64,000 bases of DNA from Sphingomonas swuensis. Its GTDB lineage: Bacteria > Pseudomonadota > Alphaproteobacteria > Sphingomonadales > Sphingomonadaceae. Below are positions 38,188 through 46,894 of this stretch, piece after piece. Numbering within the stretch: the stretch's first letter is position 1; each line of letters starts with the position of its first letter. The stretch covers positions 1,510,001 to 1,574,000 of the forward strand of contig NZ_BAABBQ010000001.1 of assembly GCF_039538045.1 (NCBI RefSeq). Direction: 5' to 3'. The notes beneath the pieces were generated by a model, which was not told the DNA's origin, did not search any database, and saw nothing but the letters and a program-made list of their open reading frames with translations. Made by a program: the position numbers and the translations under genes.

Positions 38188-38700
38188 CTAGACGTCGACC
38201 CCGCTCAGCATCAGCAGTGCGGGGCCGGCGTTCTGAAGGCCGTGGACCAGCATCGGGATCAGGAACGCCCAGCCGAGCCCGCGCTGCTTCCAGACGAGGA
38301 AGCAGGTCGAGAAGATCAGGAACGGCCACCAGATGACCAAGCCCCAGGCGGGCGCCTGGAGCGAATGGGCCACGCCCCAGCCGAGCGAGCTCAGCAGGAT
38401 CGCCGGAAGGAACCCGAACAGGCGGTTCAGGAGCAGCAGAACGCCGCCCATGATCAGCGTCTCGACGACTGGCGCGAAGACCACCAGAAGGAAGAACAGC
38501 ACGCCCGGCGCGACCGGAGGAAACTCCGGCCCCTGTTGCGGCAGGAGTTGGCTGGCGAGCGCCGACAGTGCCAGCGAAGGGATGACCGCGAGCAGCCAGG
38601 CAAGCCCGATGTAAGGCAGTGGCTGCTCGGGCCGGAACAGGCGACGCGGAAGGAAGCCGAGCAGTGCCGGACGCTCGTGGATCGCGGGCAGCGTCTCCAA
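38188..38700 (-). CDS. CPBP family intramembrane protein (degenerate protease motif)
   Basis: A roughly 170-residue membrane protein with five or six hydrophobic segments. The CPBP/Abi pattern is seen as APVVETLIMGGVLL (motif 1, where the usual EExxxR is reduced to a single Glu with no Arg), GWGVAHSLQAP (motif 2 His) and MLVHGLQNAGPAL (motif 3 His). Loss of one Glu and the Arg suggests it may be inactive. The start is uncertain: TTG 38700, just after the upstream gene's stop, is the best in-frame choice but lacks a good ribosome-binding site. Confidence 0.6.
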   Translation of the reverse strand: METLPAIHERPALLGFLPRRLFRPEQPLPYIGLAWLLAVIPSLALSALASQLLPQQGPEFPPVAPGVLFFLLVVFAPVVETLIMGGVLLLLNRLFGFLPAILLSSLGWGVAHSLQAPAWGLVIWWPFLIFSTCFLVWKQRGLGWAFLIPMLVHGLQNAGPALLMLSGVDV

Positions 38701-38704
38701 GCGG

Positions 38705-39136
38705 CTAGCGGGTCGGCTTGGGGCCACGCGGGCCCGAGCCACGGGGACCACCGCCGGGCCCACCCGAACGAGGACCACGCGGTCCTTCGGAGCGCGGTGC
38801 GCGCGGGCCACGCGGCGCGGCCGGTCGCGATGACCGATCGACGCCACGCTGGACGAGTTCGCCCTGGCGCAGCGGCGGCCTGGACGGTCCCGCATCCTTC
38901 GGCGCGACCGAATAGCCTTCCTTGAGTAGCGCCGCGAAGGCCTGACGGGTGCTCGCGGTGATCGCGTCCTGCACTTCCTTGGGAAGGTCGGCCATGGTCA
39001 CATTGTTGTGGATCGCCTGAACCTGGCGAAGCACGTTGTTCGGCAAATTGCCGCCAGCCGCCTTGAGCGCCGCGATCGCATCGAGCACGGCGGAGAAGAT
39101 CACGGACTGCATCACGTCTTGGGCAGCTCGGGGCAT
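38705..39136 (-). CDS. Hypothetical protein with basic Pro/Arg/Gly-rich tail
   Basis: A 143-residue protein I do not recognise. Residues 1-80 look helical (PRAAQDVMQSVIFSAVLDAI, LPKEVQDAITASTRQAFAAL), and residues 85-143 are a low-complexity tail dominated by Pro, Arg and Gly (repeated RGPR, GPRG and SGGP units). Such tails often bind RNA and promote condensation. It is followed 4 nt later by the CPBP gene and is divergent from dapF. Codon use resembles its neighbours, so it is not an obvious recent import. Confidence 0.65.
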   Translation of the reverse strand: MPRAAQDVMQSVIFSAVLDAIAALKAAGGNLPNNVLRQVQAIHNNVTMADLPKEVQDAITASTRQAFAALLKEGYSVAPKDAGPSRPPLRQGELVQRGVDRSSRPAAPRGPRAPRSEGPRGPRSGGPGGGPRGSGPRGPKPTR

Positions 39137-39194
39137 GCGCGGCTAGGCTCCTGGCCGGTGGACTAAGGTACCTGCTGCCCTTAAGTCCCCCGCG

Positions 39195-39986
39195 ATGCGG
39201 CGGCAATTCCATAAGATGCACGGGCTGGGGAATGATTTCGTCATTCTCGACGCGCGCGAGCAGCCGCTGGCGATCGACGAGTCTCTGGTCCGCCAGCTCG
39301 CCGACCGCAAGCATGGGATCGGCTGCGACCAGCTGATCCTGCTCGAGCCGAGCAAGAGCGCAGACCTCCGGATGCGCATCTTCAACGAGGATGGCGGCGA
39401 AGTGCAGAGCTGCGGCAATGCCACCCGCTGCGTCGTGAAGCTGACTGGCGCGGAGACGATCGAGACCGCGGGCGGGCTACTCCACGGCCGGAGCGAAGGC
39501 GACGCGATCGAGGTCGCGCTGATCGAGCCGCGCTTGGCATGGGACGCAATCCCGCTCGCCTACCCGCTTCCGACCGATCCGCTGCCGATGGGCTGGGAGA
39601 ATCTCGACCGGCCTTATGCGATCAATGTCGGCAACCCGCACCTCGTCTTCTTCGTCGACGACCTCGAGGACGCCGATCTCGAGGGCATCGGTCCAGGGAT
39701 CGAGACCGATCCGGTCTTCCCCGAGCGGATCAACGTCAATGTCGCGACCGTCGAGGGCGGCGCCATCCGCCTCCGCACCTTCGAGCGCGGTGCCGGCCTC
39801 ACCCGCGCCTGCGGGACCGGTGCCTGCGCGACCGCGGTGGCGGCGATCCGTAGCGGTCGGGCCACCTCGCCTGTCGAAGTGCTGATGACCGGCGGCACCC
39901 TCACCATCAACTGGTCACCCGGCGAACCCGTGCGAATGCGCGGAGACGCCACTTACGTCTTTGAAGGCAGTATCGAACTTCCATGA
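39195..39986 (+). CDS. dapF: Diaminopimelate epimerase
   Basis: A 263-residue cofactor-independent epimerase converting LL- to meso-diaminopimelate for lysine and peptidoglycan. The start QFHKMHGLGNDFVILDAR, the first catalytic Cys in EVQSCGNATRC and the second in RACGTGACATAV are all intact. It overlaps ftsY by 4 nt (ATGA). Length is slightly below the E. coli enzyme. Confidence 0.96.
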   Translation: MRRQFHKMHGLGNDFVILDAREQPLAIDESLVRQLADRKHGIGCDQLILLEPSKSADLRMRIFNEDGGEVQSCGNATRCVVKLTGAETIETAGGLLHGRSEGDAIEVALIEPRLAWDAIPLAYPLPTDPLPMGWENLDRPYAINVGNPHLVFFVDDLEDADLEGIGPGIETDPVFPERINVNVATVEGGAIRLRTFERGAGLTRACGTGACATAVAAIRSGRATSPVEVLMTGGTLTINWSPGEPVRMRGDATYVFEGSIELP

Positions 39987-40897
39987 GCTGGCTCGACAAA
40001 CTTACCGGCGGCTTCCGCAAGACCGCCGATCGCCTCGGCGACAACATCACGGGCCTGACCAGCAAGGCGGCGCTCGACACCTCGACCCTCGACGACATCG
40101 AGGAAGCGCTGATCGCGTCGGACATCGGTCCGGAGGCGTCGAAGCGGATCCGCGACGCCATCGCGGCGCGGCGGTTCGAGCAGCTCGACGAGCGCGGCCT
40201 TCGAACTATCCTTGCCGAGGAGATGGAGGCGATCCTCGCTCCCGTCGCCAAGCCGCTCGACATCTGGGGCTTTCCGCGGCCGCACGTCATCCTCGTCATC
40301 GGGGTCAACGGGTCGGGCAAGACCACCACCATCGGCAAGCTCGGGGCCTGGCTCAAGGAGCAGGACTATGGTGTGATGCTGGCGGCGGGCGACACCTTCC
40401 GCGCCGCAGCGATCGAGCAGCTCCGCATCTGGGGTGAGCGGATCGACGCGCCGGTGATCAGCGGCAAGGAGGGCGGCGACGCGGCGGGGATCGTGTTCGA
40501 CGGGGTCAAGCAGGCGACTGCGACCGGCATCGACTGCCTGATCGTCGACACCGCCGGGCGGCTCCAGAACAAGACCCACCTGATGGATGAGTTGGCCAAG
40601 GTCCGTCGCGTACTCGGCCGGCTCAATACCGAGGCGCCGCACGACGTCCTTCTGGTGCTCGACGCGACCACCGGGCAGAACGCGCTTAACCAGATCGAGG
40701 TATTCCGCAATCTCGCCGGGGTGACCGGCCTCATCATGACCAAGCTCGACGGCACCGCTCGTGGCGGCGTGCTGGTCGCGGCGGCGGAGAAGTACAAGCT
40801 GCCGATCCACGCCATCGGGGTCGGCGAAGGGGTCAACGACCTCCGCCCATTCGATCCGCGCGCGGTCGCACGGGCCATCGCGGGGCTGTCGGCATGA
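39983..40897 (+). CDS. ftsY: Signal recognition particle receptor FtsY
   Basis: A 304-residue SRP GTPase targeting ribosome-nascent chains to the membrane. G1 is [15 protein letters not shown], then [12 protein letters not shown]3 is [17 protein letters not shown] and G4 is [10 protein letters not shown]. The acidic N-terminal domain of the E. coli protein is absent, as in many alphaproteobacteria. It sits in an ATGA-coupled string dapF-ftsY-yciB-ABC exporter. Its partner gene ffh is also in this window. Confidence 0.96.
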   Translation: MSWLDKLTGGFRKTADRLGDNITGLTSKAALDTSTLDDIEEALIASDIGPEASKRIRDAIAARRFEQLDERGLRTILAEEMEAILAPVAKPLDIWGFPRPHVILVIGVNGSGKTTTIGKLGAWLKEQDYGVMLAAGDTFRAAAIEQLRIWGERIDAPVISGKEGGDAAGIVFDGVKQATATGIDCLIVDTAGRLQNKTHLMDELAKVRRVLGRLNTEAPHDVLLVLDATTGQNALNQIEVFRNLAGVTGLIMTKLDGTARGGVLVAAAEKYKLPIHAIGVGEGVNDLRPFDPRAVARAIAGLSA

Positions 40898-41508
40898 GCG
40901 CCGCGAAGGAACCCACCGGAAGCTCCAAGCTGCTGATCGACCTTGGTCCGCTGCTGGTCTTCTTCCTCGTCAACTTCCTCGCGCCGGTACCGGGCATCGC
41001 CAAGATCTTCTTCGCCACCGGCGCCTTCATGGTCGCGATGGTGGTGGCGGTGGTCTATTCGGCGATCCGCTTCCGTCACGTCTCGCCGCTCCTGTGGTTC
41101 AGCGGCGCGATGGTGGTGATCCTCGGCGGCCTGACGCTGTGGCTCCACGACGAGACCTTCATCAAGCTCAAGCCGACCATTTATTATGTCTTCGTCGCGG
41201 CCCTGCTCGGCTTCGGCCTGTGGCGCGACAAGCCTTTGCTCAAGATGGTGCTTGGAACGGCCTACCCGGGCCTCAGCGACGATGGCTGGCGCAAGCTGAC
41301 CCGAAATTGGGCGCTCTTCTTCCTGTTCATGGCCGTGCTCAACGAGCTGGTCTGGCGCAACAGCAGCACCGACTTCTGGGTCGGGTTCAAGCTGTGGGGC
41401 GCGATCCCCCTCACCCTCCTCTTCGCCGGAGCGAACGTACCGATGCTGCTGCGCCATGGGCTGAACACCGAAGACCCCAAGCCGCTCGAGCCGGGACCCG
41501 TCGAATGA
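40894..41508 (+). CDS. yciB: Inner-membrane septation protein YciB/IspZ
   Basis: A 204-residue membrane protein with five hydrophobic segments. [37 protein letters not shown] and the [20 protein letters not shown] region are family signatures. The family is required for proper septation and envelope integrity; its biochemical role is poorly defined. It is coupled to ftsY and to the ABC ATPase by ATGA overlaps. Confidence 0.92.
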   Translation: MSAAKEPTGSSKLLIDLGPLLVFFLVNFLAPVPGIAKIFFATGAFMVAMVVAVVYSAIRFRHVSPLLWFSGAMVVILGGLTLWLHDETFIKLKPTIYYVFVAALLGFGLWRDKPLLKMVLGTAYPGLSDDGWRKLTRNWALFFLFMAVLNELVWRNSSTDFWVGFKLWGAIPLTLLFAGANVPMLLRHGLNTEDPKPLEPGPVE

Positions 41509-42449
41509 GCGAGAACGCGCTCTCCATCCGCGGGCTTCGCAAGGCCTATGCGAGCGGGACCGAGGCGCTGAAGAGCGTCGACCTCGACATCCGCCACGGC
41601 GAGATCTTCGCGCTGCTCGGCCCCAACGGGGCGGGCAAAACGACGCTGATCTCGATCGTCTGCGGTCTAGTGATGGCGACCGGCGGCGAGGTGCTGGTCG
41701 ACGGAGTGCACTGGCGCGACCGCTACAAGGTGGCCCGGCGGCAGATCGGGCTGGTCCCGCAGGAAATGAACATCGACGTGTTCGAGCCGGTCTGGAACAC
41801 GGTCGCCTTCAGCCGCGAACTGTTCGGGCTGCCGCGCAACGACGCCTACCTCGAGCAGGTGCTCAAGGACTTGACCTTGTGGGACAAGCGCAAGGCCATC
41901 CTCAAGGAACTGTCGGGAGGCATGAAGCGCAGGGTGATGATCGCCAAGGCGCTGGCGCACGAGCCCGCCATCCTGTTCCTCGATGAACCGACCGCGGGTG
42001 TCGATGTCGAGCTGCGGAAGGAGATGTGGGAGATGGTCCGCAAGCTGCGCGAGCGCGGCACCACCATCATCCTTACCACCCATTATATCGAGGAAGCCGA
42101 GGAAATGGCCGACCGGGTCGGCGTCATCAACAGGGGCGAGCTCATCCTCGTCGAAGAGAAGGCCGAGCTGATGAAGAAGCTTGGACGGAAGATCCTTCAC
42201 CTGTCGCTGGCCGAGCCACTGGACTCGGTCCCGTCGGCGCTGGCCGACTGGGCGCCGAGCCTGTCGGACGACGGCCTGACCCTCACCTATGAATTCGACC
42301 GCCACGCCGAGCGCACCGGCATCCCCTCGCTGCTGTCGGCGATGCGAGACGCGGGAATCGCGTTCAAGGACCTCGATACCAAGCAGTCGAGCCTCGAGGA
42401 CATCTTCGTCGGGCTCATCCGCGACGGCAATGCGGAGACACGCGCATGA
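41505..42449 (+). CDS. ABC-2 type exporter, ATP-binding protein
   Basis: A 314-residue ABC ATPase of the CcmA/YadG group. Walker [13 protein letters not shown], signature [15 protein letters not shown], Walker [14 protein letters not shown] and H-loop [13 protein letters not shown] are intact. A C-terminal extension after residue 230 resembles the regulatory tail of YadG-like proteins. It pairs with the permease downstream (ATGA overlap). The substrate is unknown; YadGH-type exporters handle polysaccharides or drugs. Confidence 0.9.
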   Translation: MSENALSIRGLRKAYASGTEALKSVDLDIRHGEIFALLGPNGAGKTTLISIVCGLVMATGGEVLVDGVHWRDRYKVARRQIGLVPQEMNIDVFEPVWNTVAFSRELFGLPRNDAYLEQVLKDLTLWDKRKAILKELSGGMKRRVMIAKALAHEPAILFLDEPTAGVDVELRKEMWEMVRKLRERGTTIILTTHYIEEAEEMADRVGVINRGELILVEEKAELMKKLGRKILHLSLAEPLDSVPSALADWAPSLSDDGLTLTYEFDRHAERTGIPSLLSAMRDAGIAFKDLDTKQSSLEDIFVGLIRDGNAETRA

Positions 42450-43207
42450 ACATCCGCGGCATTCTCGCCATCTACAAGTTCGAGATGCACCGCTTCCGCC
42501 GCACCCTGTGGACGGGGCTGGCGGTACCGGTAATCACCACCACCCTTTATTTCATCGTGTTCGGCTCGGCGATCGGGAGCCGGATGAGCGAGGTCGGCGG
42601 AATCCCCTATGGTGCGTTCATCGTGCCCGGGCTGATGATGCTGTCGCTGTTCACCGAGAGCATCTTCAACGCGAGCTTCGGCATCCACATGCCGCGCTTC
42701 ACCGGGACCATCTACGAGATCCTCTCGGCGCCGCTGTCGGCGGTCGAGACGGTGATCGGCTATGTCGGGGCGGCGGCGAGCAAGGCGACCATTGTCGCGC
42801 TGGTGATCTTCGCCACCGCGCACCTGTTCGTGCCGCTGAAGGTCGAGCATCCGCTGCTCGCCCTCGCCTTCCTGATCCTGGTAGCGGTGACCTTCTGCCT
42901 GTTCGGTTTCATCATCGGAGTCTGGGCCAAGGGGTTCGAGCAGCTTCAGGTCATTCCGCTGCTGGTGGTCACCCCGTTGACCTTCCTCGGCGGGGCCTTC
43001 TACTCGATCGACATGCTGCCCGAGCCGTGGCGGACGGTGACCCTGTTCAACCCCGTCGTCTATCTGATCAACGGCTTCCGCTGGACCTTCTTCGGAACCG
43101 CGGACGTGAGCTTCGGGGTGGCGCTGGCGGCGACGCTGGCCTTCGCCGGCCTGTGCCTCGCCGGCATCTGGTGGATCTTCCGCACGGGCTACCGGCTCAA
43201 GGCCTAG
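42446..43207 (+). CDS. ABC-2 type exporter, permease
   Basis: A 253-residue permease with six hydrophobic segments and the ABC-2 signature: [20 protein letters not shown] at the start, [18 protein letters not shown], and the [20 protein letters not shown] motif with the following [20 protein letters not shown]. It matches the YadH group and is the last gene of the plus-strand dapF unit; a large inverted repeat follows. Confidence 0.9.
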   Translation: MNIRGILAIYKFEMHRFRRTLWTGLAVPVITTTLYFIVFGSAIGSRMSEVGGIPYGAFIVPGLMMLSLFTESIFNASFGIHMPRFTGTIYEILSAPLSAVETVIGYVGAAASKATIVALVIFATAHLFVPLKVEHPLLALAFLILVAVTFCLFGFIIGVWAKGFEQLQVIPLLVVTPLTFLGGAFYSIDMLPEPWRTVTLFNPVVYLINGFRWTFFGTADVSFGVALAATLAFAGLCLAGIWWIFRTGYRLKA

Positions 43208-43224
43208 CGACTACGCGCTCCGCG

Positions 43225-43269
43225 CTTCGCTCAGGACGAACGAGAGGGTGTCGTTCGTGCTGAGCGAAG
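43225..43269. repeat. 19-bp inverted repeat of the GAGCGAAGTCGA family
   Basis: CTTCGCTCAGGACGAACGA (43225-43243) and TCGTTCGTGCTGAGCGAAG (43251-43269) are complementary except for one position, with a GAGGGTG loop. It lies between the convergent ABC permease and sodB genes, where it can terminate both transcripts. The same core occurs at the uppS start. Confidence 0.75.
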
Positions 43270-43285
43270 TCGAAGCACCTCTAAA

Positions 43286-43897
43286 TCAGCGAGCCTGGCT
43301 GAACCGCTCGCTCGCCTTGTCCCAGTTTACCACGTCCCACCACGCCTTGAGGTAATCGGCGCGGCGGTTGTTGTAGGTGAGGTAATAGGCGTGCTCCCAG
43401 ACGTCGTTGCCGAGGATCGGCGTGCCCTTCACTTCGGCCACGTCCATGAGCGGGTTGTCCTGATTGGGGGTCGAGCTGACCACCAGGCCCTGCCCCGGCA
43501 CCGCGACCAGCCATGCCCAGCCCGAGCCGAACTGGCCCGCGCCGGCGGCGTTGAACTTATCCTTGAGGCCGTCGAGCGAGCCGAAGGCGCTGTCGATCGC
43601 CTGGGCGAGTTCGCCCGAGGGGCCCTGCCCGCCGGCGGGCGCCATGATTTCCCAGAAGAAGCTGTGGTTCCAATGACCGCCGCCATTGTTGCGGACGACC
43701 TTGGAGCCGCTTCCTGCCGATGCGACCAGCTCCTCGAGGCTCTTGCCGGCGAGCGAGGGATCGCCTTCGATCGCCTTGTTGAGGTTGTCGACGTAGGTCT
43801 GATGATGCTTGTCGTGGTGCAGCTTCATCGTCTGCGCATCGATGGTCGGCTCGAGCGCCGCATAATCGTAGGGCAGCGGGGCGACTTCGAAGGCCAT
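43286..43897 (-). CDS. sodB: Superoxide dismutase (Fe/Mn)
   Basis: A 203-residue cytosolic enzyme dismutating superoxide. Metal ligands are the His of [14 protein letters not shown], the His of [12 protein letters not shown], and Asp and His of [15 protein letters not shown]. The GSGWAWLV segment is conserved. The Gly/Gln pattern around the active site suggests the Fe form, but cambialistic use is possible. ATG 43897 follows an AGGAG site. Confidence 0.95.
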   Translation of the reverse strand: MAFEVAPLPYDYAALEPTIDAQTMKLHHDKHHQTYVDNLNKAIEGDPSLAGKSLEELVASAGSGSKVVRNNGGGHWNHSFFWEIMAPAGGQGPSGELAQAIDSAFGSLDGLKDKFNAAGAGQFGSGWAWLVAVPGQGLVVSSTPNQDNPLMDVAEVKGTPILGNDVWEHAYYLTYNNRRADYLKAWWDVVNWDKASERFSQAR

Positions 43898-43970
43898 GAC
43901 AAACTCCTGGGCTGGTATGAACGTACCGGCCATGTGGTCAGCGGGCCGGCGTTAGTCAACGCAGCGGACG

Positions 43971-45089
43971 TCAGGCGGGTTCGCTGTCCATCAGCTTGTG
44001 CCGCTTGAGGGCGTGGCGGAGCTGGTCGTAGCTCAGCGACAGCGCGGAGGCAGTGGCGCGCTGGTTGTAGCGGTTGGCCTTGAGCGCCAGCTCGAGGATG
44101 GAGCGCTCGTAGGCGGTGACCGCGGCCCGGAAGTCGCTGGTGACCACCGGCGCGCCGAATTGCTGGGTCCCGACAGTGGCGACCGCTTCCTGCTTTTCGG
44201 CTTCCCACTCCTGCTCGCTCTCGGCTTCGGACGATGCGGCCGGGGCCGTTGCCGCGTCCCCGAGCGACCAGGGCGAGGCGAAGGGATCGAACTGGATCGC
44301 CGCGATCGGCGCCTCGGAATCGTCCCAGCGGTAGACCGCGCGCTCGATGACGTTGCGAAGTTCGCGGACGTTGCCGGGCCAGCCGTAGCTCTCGAGCTGC
44401 CGGGCGGCGGCGGCGGTGAACCCCGGCCATCCGCCCCATTCGAGCTCGGCCGCCATCCTCCGTCCGAAATGCTCGGCGAGGATCGGAATGTCGCCCTGCC
44501 GGAGCCGCAGCGGCGGGAGGGTGACGACTTCGAACGACAGCCGGTCGAGGAGGTCGGCGCGGAAGCGACCATCGTCGACCAGCCGGGGAAGATGTTCGTT
44601 GGTGGCGGCGACGATGCGGACGTCGACCTTGACCGGCTTGGAGGCGCCGATCCGGGTGATCTCGCCATATTCGACCGCGCGAAGAAGCCGGTCCTGCGCG
44701 GGCGAGCTCAGGGTCGCCAGTTCGTCGAGGAAGAGGGTCCCCCCGTCAGCCTCCTCGAAGCGTCCCTTGCGGGTCTTGGCCGCGCCGGTGAAGGCTCCGG
44801 CTTCATGGCCGAACAGCTCGGCCTCGATCAGATTTTCGGGCAGCGCGGCGCAGTTCATCGTCACCAACGGCCCCGCCCAGCGCGACGACAAATGGTGGAG
44901 GCGTTCGGCGATCAGCTCCTTGCCAGTTCCCCGCTCGCCGATCACCAGGACCGGGCGGTTGAGGGGCGCGGCGCGGCTGGCCCGCTCGACCGCGTCGAGG
45001 AACGCCAGGCTCTGGCCGATGAAGTTCTGTGTCCGCGCCACGGCCCGAGTTGGTGCAATTTTCCAAGCCTTGGCAAGTTCTTTTGCCAC
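43971..45089 (-). CDS. pspF: Phage shock protein operon activator PspF (sigma-54 activator)
   Basis: A 372-residue AAA+ enhancer-binding protein without a receiver domain, as in PspF. GERGTGKELIAERLHHL is Walker A, the sigma-54 loop motif is HEAGAFTGAAKTRKG, and GGTLFLDELATLS is Walker B. The C-terminal HTH is RATASALSLSYDQLRHALK. It is divergent from pspA. GTG 45089 is the outermost start, but GTG 45041 (ARTQNFIGQS) better matches the short PspF N-terminus and would leave the palindrome at 45071-45088 outside the gene. Confidence 0.92.
   Translation of the reverse strand: MAKELAKAWKIAPTRAVARTQNFIGQSLAFLDAVERASRAAPLNRPVLVIGERGTGKELIAERLHHLSSRWAGPLVTMNCAALPENLIEAELFGHEAGAFTGAAKTRKGRFEEADGGTLFLDELATLSSPAQDRLLRAVEYGEITRIGASKPVKVDVRIVAATNEHLPRLVDDGRFRADLLDRLSFEVVTLPPLRLRQGDIPILAEHFGRRMAAELEWGGWPGFTAAAARQLESYGWPGNVRELRNVIERAVYRWDDSEAPIAAIQFDPFASPWSLGDAATAPAASSEAESEQEWEAEKQEAVATVGTQQFGAPVVTSDFRAAVTAYERSILELALKANRYNQRATASALSLSYDQLRHALKRHKLMDSEPA
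45071..45088. promoter_or_regulatory. Candidate PspF upstream activating site
   Basis: TGGCAA (45071-45076) and TTGCCA (45083-45088) form a perfect 6-6-6 palindrome about 43 nt upstream of the sigma-54 promoter, placing it near -70 to -87 relative to the predicted pspA start, a usual enhancer distance. It overlaps the outermost pspF start codon. Confidence 0.45.
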
Positions 45090-45130
45090 CCTTGGTCGAT
45101 GCAGGCGGCTCGTTCAGCGGAAAACCGCAC

Positions 45131-45147
45131 TTGGCACGGCTCCTGCA
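45131..45147 (+). promoter_or_regulatory. Sigma-54 promoter of pspA operon
   Basis: TTGGCACGGCTCCTGCA matches the -24/-12 consensus TGGCACG-N4-TTGCA: the GG and GC dinucleotides are 10 nt apart as required. It lies about 46 nt upstream of the pspA ATG and downstream of a divergent pspF. Confidence 0.85.
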
Positions 45148-45192
45148 TATCCCAAACCGTACAGGGCCCCACTTCAAGTGAGGTAGGATAGA

Positions 45193-45861
45193 ATGAGCAT
45201 CTTTTCCCGCACGCGGGACATCATGGCCGCCAATTTCACCGAGCTCCTCGACCGGGCGGAAGACCCGTCGCGGATGATCCGCATGATCATCCTCGAAATG
45301 GAGGAAACCCTCGTCGAGGTCCGGGCTTCGGCCGCCCGGTCGATCGCCGACAGCAAGGAGATGCGCCGCGCGATGGTGCGCCTCGAAGGGCTGATGGACA
45401 GTTGGACTGAAAAGGCCGAGCTGGCATTGTCGAAGGGCCGCGAGGACCTCGCCAAGGCGGCGCTGATCGAGCGTCAGAAGGCGGCCGACATGGCCAAGAG
45501 CCTCGACGAGGAAGTTTCCGTGATCGACGGCACCCTCAAGGCCTACGAGGCCGACATCGCCAAGCTGCAGGGTAAGCTGCGCGAGGCCCGTGCCCGCCAG
45601 AACTCGATCGCCACCCGCATCGAAAGCGCGGTCACCCGGGCCAAGGCGCGCGAGCTTCTCAACGGCAACCGCACCGAGGACGCGTTCAGCCGGTTCGACC
45701 TGCTCGAGCGCCGCGCCGACTTCGCCGAAGGGCGCGCCGAGGCGCTCGGCATGAGCGGGCCCAAGAGCCTCGAGGAAGAGATTGCCGATCTTCGTGCCGA
45801 AGAGTCGGTCGACAAGGAACTGGAAGCGCTGAAAGCGCGCCTGGCCAACAAGGGGAATTGA
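45193..45861 (+). CDS. pspA: Phage shock protein A
   Basis: A 222-residue coiled-coil ESCRT-III-related protein that binds stressed inner membrane and inhibits PspF. The amphipathic N-terminus is MSIFSRTRDIMAANFTELLD, followed by AEDPSRMIRMIILEMEETLV and a long helical hairpin to residue 220. It heads the psp operon under the sigma-54 promoter. Length and motif content are standard. Confidence 0.96.
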   Translation: MSIFSRTRDIMAANFTELLDRAEDPSRMIRMIILEMEETLVEVRASAARSIADSKEMRRAMVRLEGLMDSWTEKAELALSKGREDLAKAALIERQKAADMAKSLDEEVSVIDGTLKAYEADIAKLQGKLREARARQNSIATRIESAVTRAKARELLNGNRTEDAFSRFDLLERRADFAEGRAEALGMSGPKSLEEEIADLRAEESVDKELEALKARLANKGN

Positions 45862-45864
45862 GCC

Positions 45865-46194
45865 GTGGAAGAAATTTCCGTCGTCCTGGTGGTCGCCACC
45901 CTGTTCATCGGGTTGCCGTGGCTGATCATGCACTACGTCACGCGCTGGAAGACGGCGGCGACGCTGACCGGGGGTGACGAGAAGTTGCTCGAGGAACTGC
46001 ACGATCTCACCCGGCGGCTCGACGACCGGATGTGCTCGATCGAGCGCATCATGACCGCCGAGAACCCCAACTGGCGCCAGCAGTGCGCGCCCGAGCAGCC
46101 GGCCCTTGCGGGTCGCGACGAGAACATCGACCTCGACATCGACGCCGAGCTTGCGCGGCTGTCGGAGCGTCGCCGGGTTCGGGAGGTCCGCTGA
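45865..46194 (+). CDS. pspB: Phage shock protein B
   Basis: A 109-residue membrane protein with an N-terminal span (ISVVLVVATLFIGLPWLIMHYV) and a cytoplasmic coiled coil containing LDDRMCSIERIMTAENPNWR, the PspB signature. The C-terminal 30 residues (DENIDLDIDAELARLSERR) extend beyond the E. coli protein. GTG 45865 starts 3 nt after pspA. With PspC it senses membrane stress and releases PspA from PspF. Confidence 0.92.
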   Translation: MEEISVVLVVATLFIGLPWLIMHYVTRWKTAATLTGGDEKLLEELHDLTRRLDDRMCSIERIMTAENPNWRQQCAPEQPALAGRDENIDLDIDAELARLSERRRVREVR

Positions 46195-46195
46195 A

Positions 46196-46582
46196 ATGAA
46201 CCTGCAACCCGCCTCGCGCACCAAGTTCTACAAGGACAAGCGCAACGGCAAGGTGATGGGCGTGTGCGCCGGCATCGCCGACTATTCGGGCGTCGACGTG
46301 TCCGTCATCCGCATTCTGGTGGTGCTTGCCGTGATCCTCACCGGCGTCATGATCCCGCTCTACCTGGTGGCGGGCTGGATCGCCGAGGACAAGCCGCGCG
46401 AGCTTGCCTACGACACGGTCGAGGACCAGCGCTTCTGGCAGCAGGTCCGCGCCTCGCCGACCCGCACCGCGCGCGAAATTCGCGCCAATCTCAAGGCGAT
46501 CGACCGCCGACTGGCCGACGTCGAAAGCTATGTGCTGACCAACAACCGCAGCCTCGCCCGCGAAATCGAGCAGCTGCGTTAA
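46196..46582 (+). CDS. pspC: Phage shock protein C
   Basis: A 128-residue PspC-domain membrane protein. The domain RTKFYKDKRNGKVMGVCAGI leads into two closely spaced hydrophobic stretches (SVIRILVVLAVILTGVMIPL, YLVAGWI). The C-terminus ends NNRSLAREIEQLR, a motif shared with the last protein of this operon. It follows pspB with 1 nt between the stop and the ATG. Confidence 0.94.
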   Translation: MNLQPASRTKFYKDKRNGKVMGVCAGIADYSGVDVSVIRILVVLAVILTGVMIPLYLVAGWIAEDKPRELAYDTVEDQRFWQQVRASPTRTAREIRANLKAIDRRLADVESYVLTNNRSLAREIEQLR

Positions 46583-46609
46583 CTCACCGCTATCAAGAAA
46601 GAGCGACCG

Positions 46610-46894
46610 ATGAGCCCCTTGTGGATCCCCATTCTCGGCATTTCGATCCCGATCATCGCCATCCTCGCCAAGGTGCTTCTGCGCGCCATGGACATGAAGG
46701 AAAAGCAGATCGAACGGTTCGGCTCCGAGACCGCCGAGAAGGCCGCGCAATATGCCAGCCGGGTTGCCGAACTCGAGCAGAGGGTGCGCGTCCTCGAGCG
46801 GATCGTCACCGACGGCGGTGTCCAGACCGCCGCCCAGATCGAGGCGCTGCGTGATACGCCGGTCAGCTTCGAGACTCGGGAGAAGGTGCAGTGA
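46610..46894 (+). CDS. PspB-like membrane coiled-coil protein (first extra copy)
   Basis: A 94-residue protein with one N-terminal span (WIPILGISIPIIAILAKVLL) and a cytoplasmic coiled coil containing LEQRVRVLERIVTDGG, which aligns with the RM-IERIMT segment of PspB in this operon. The C-terminus is QTAAQIEALRDTPVSFETRE. I infer a PspB paralogue. It lies 27 nt after pspC and overlaps the next gene by GTGA, so it belongs to the psp operon. Function is not known. Confidence 0.7.
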   Translation: MSPLWIPILGISIPIIAILAKVLLRAMDMKEKQIERFGSETAEKAAQYASRVAELEQRVRVLERIVTDGGVQTAAQIEALRDTPVSFETREKVQ

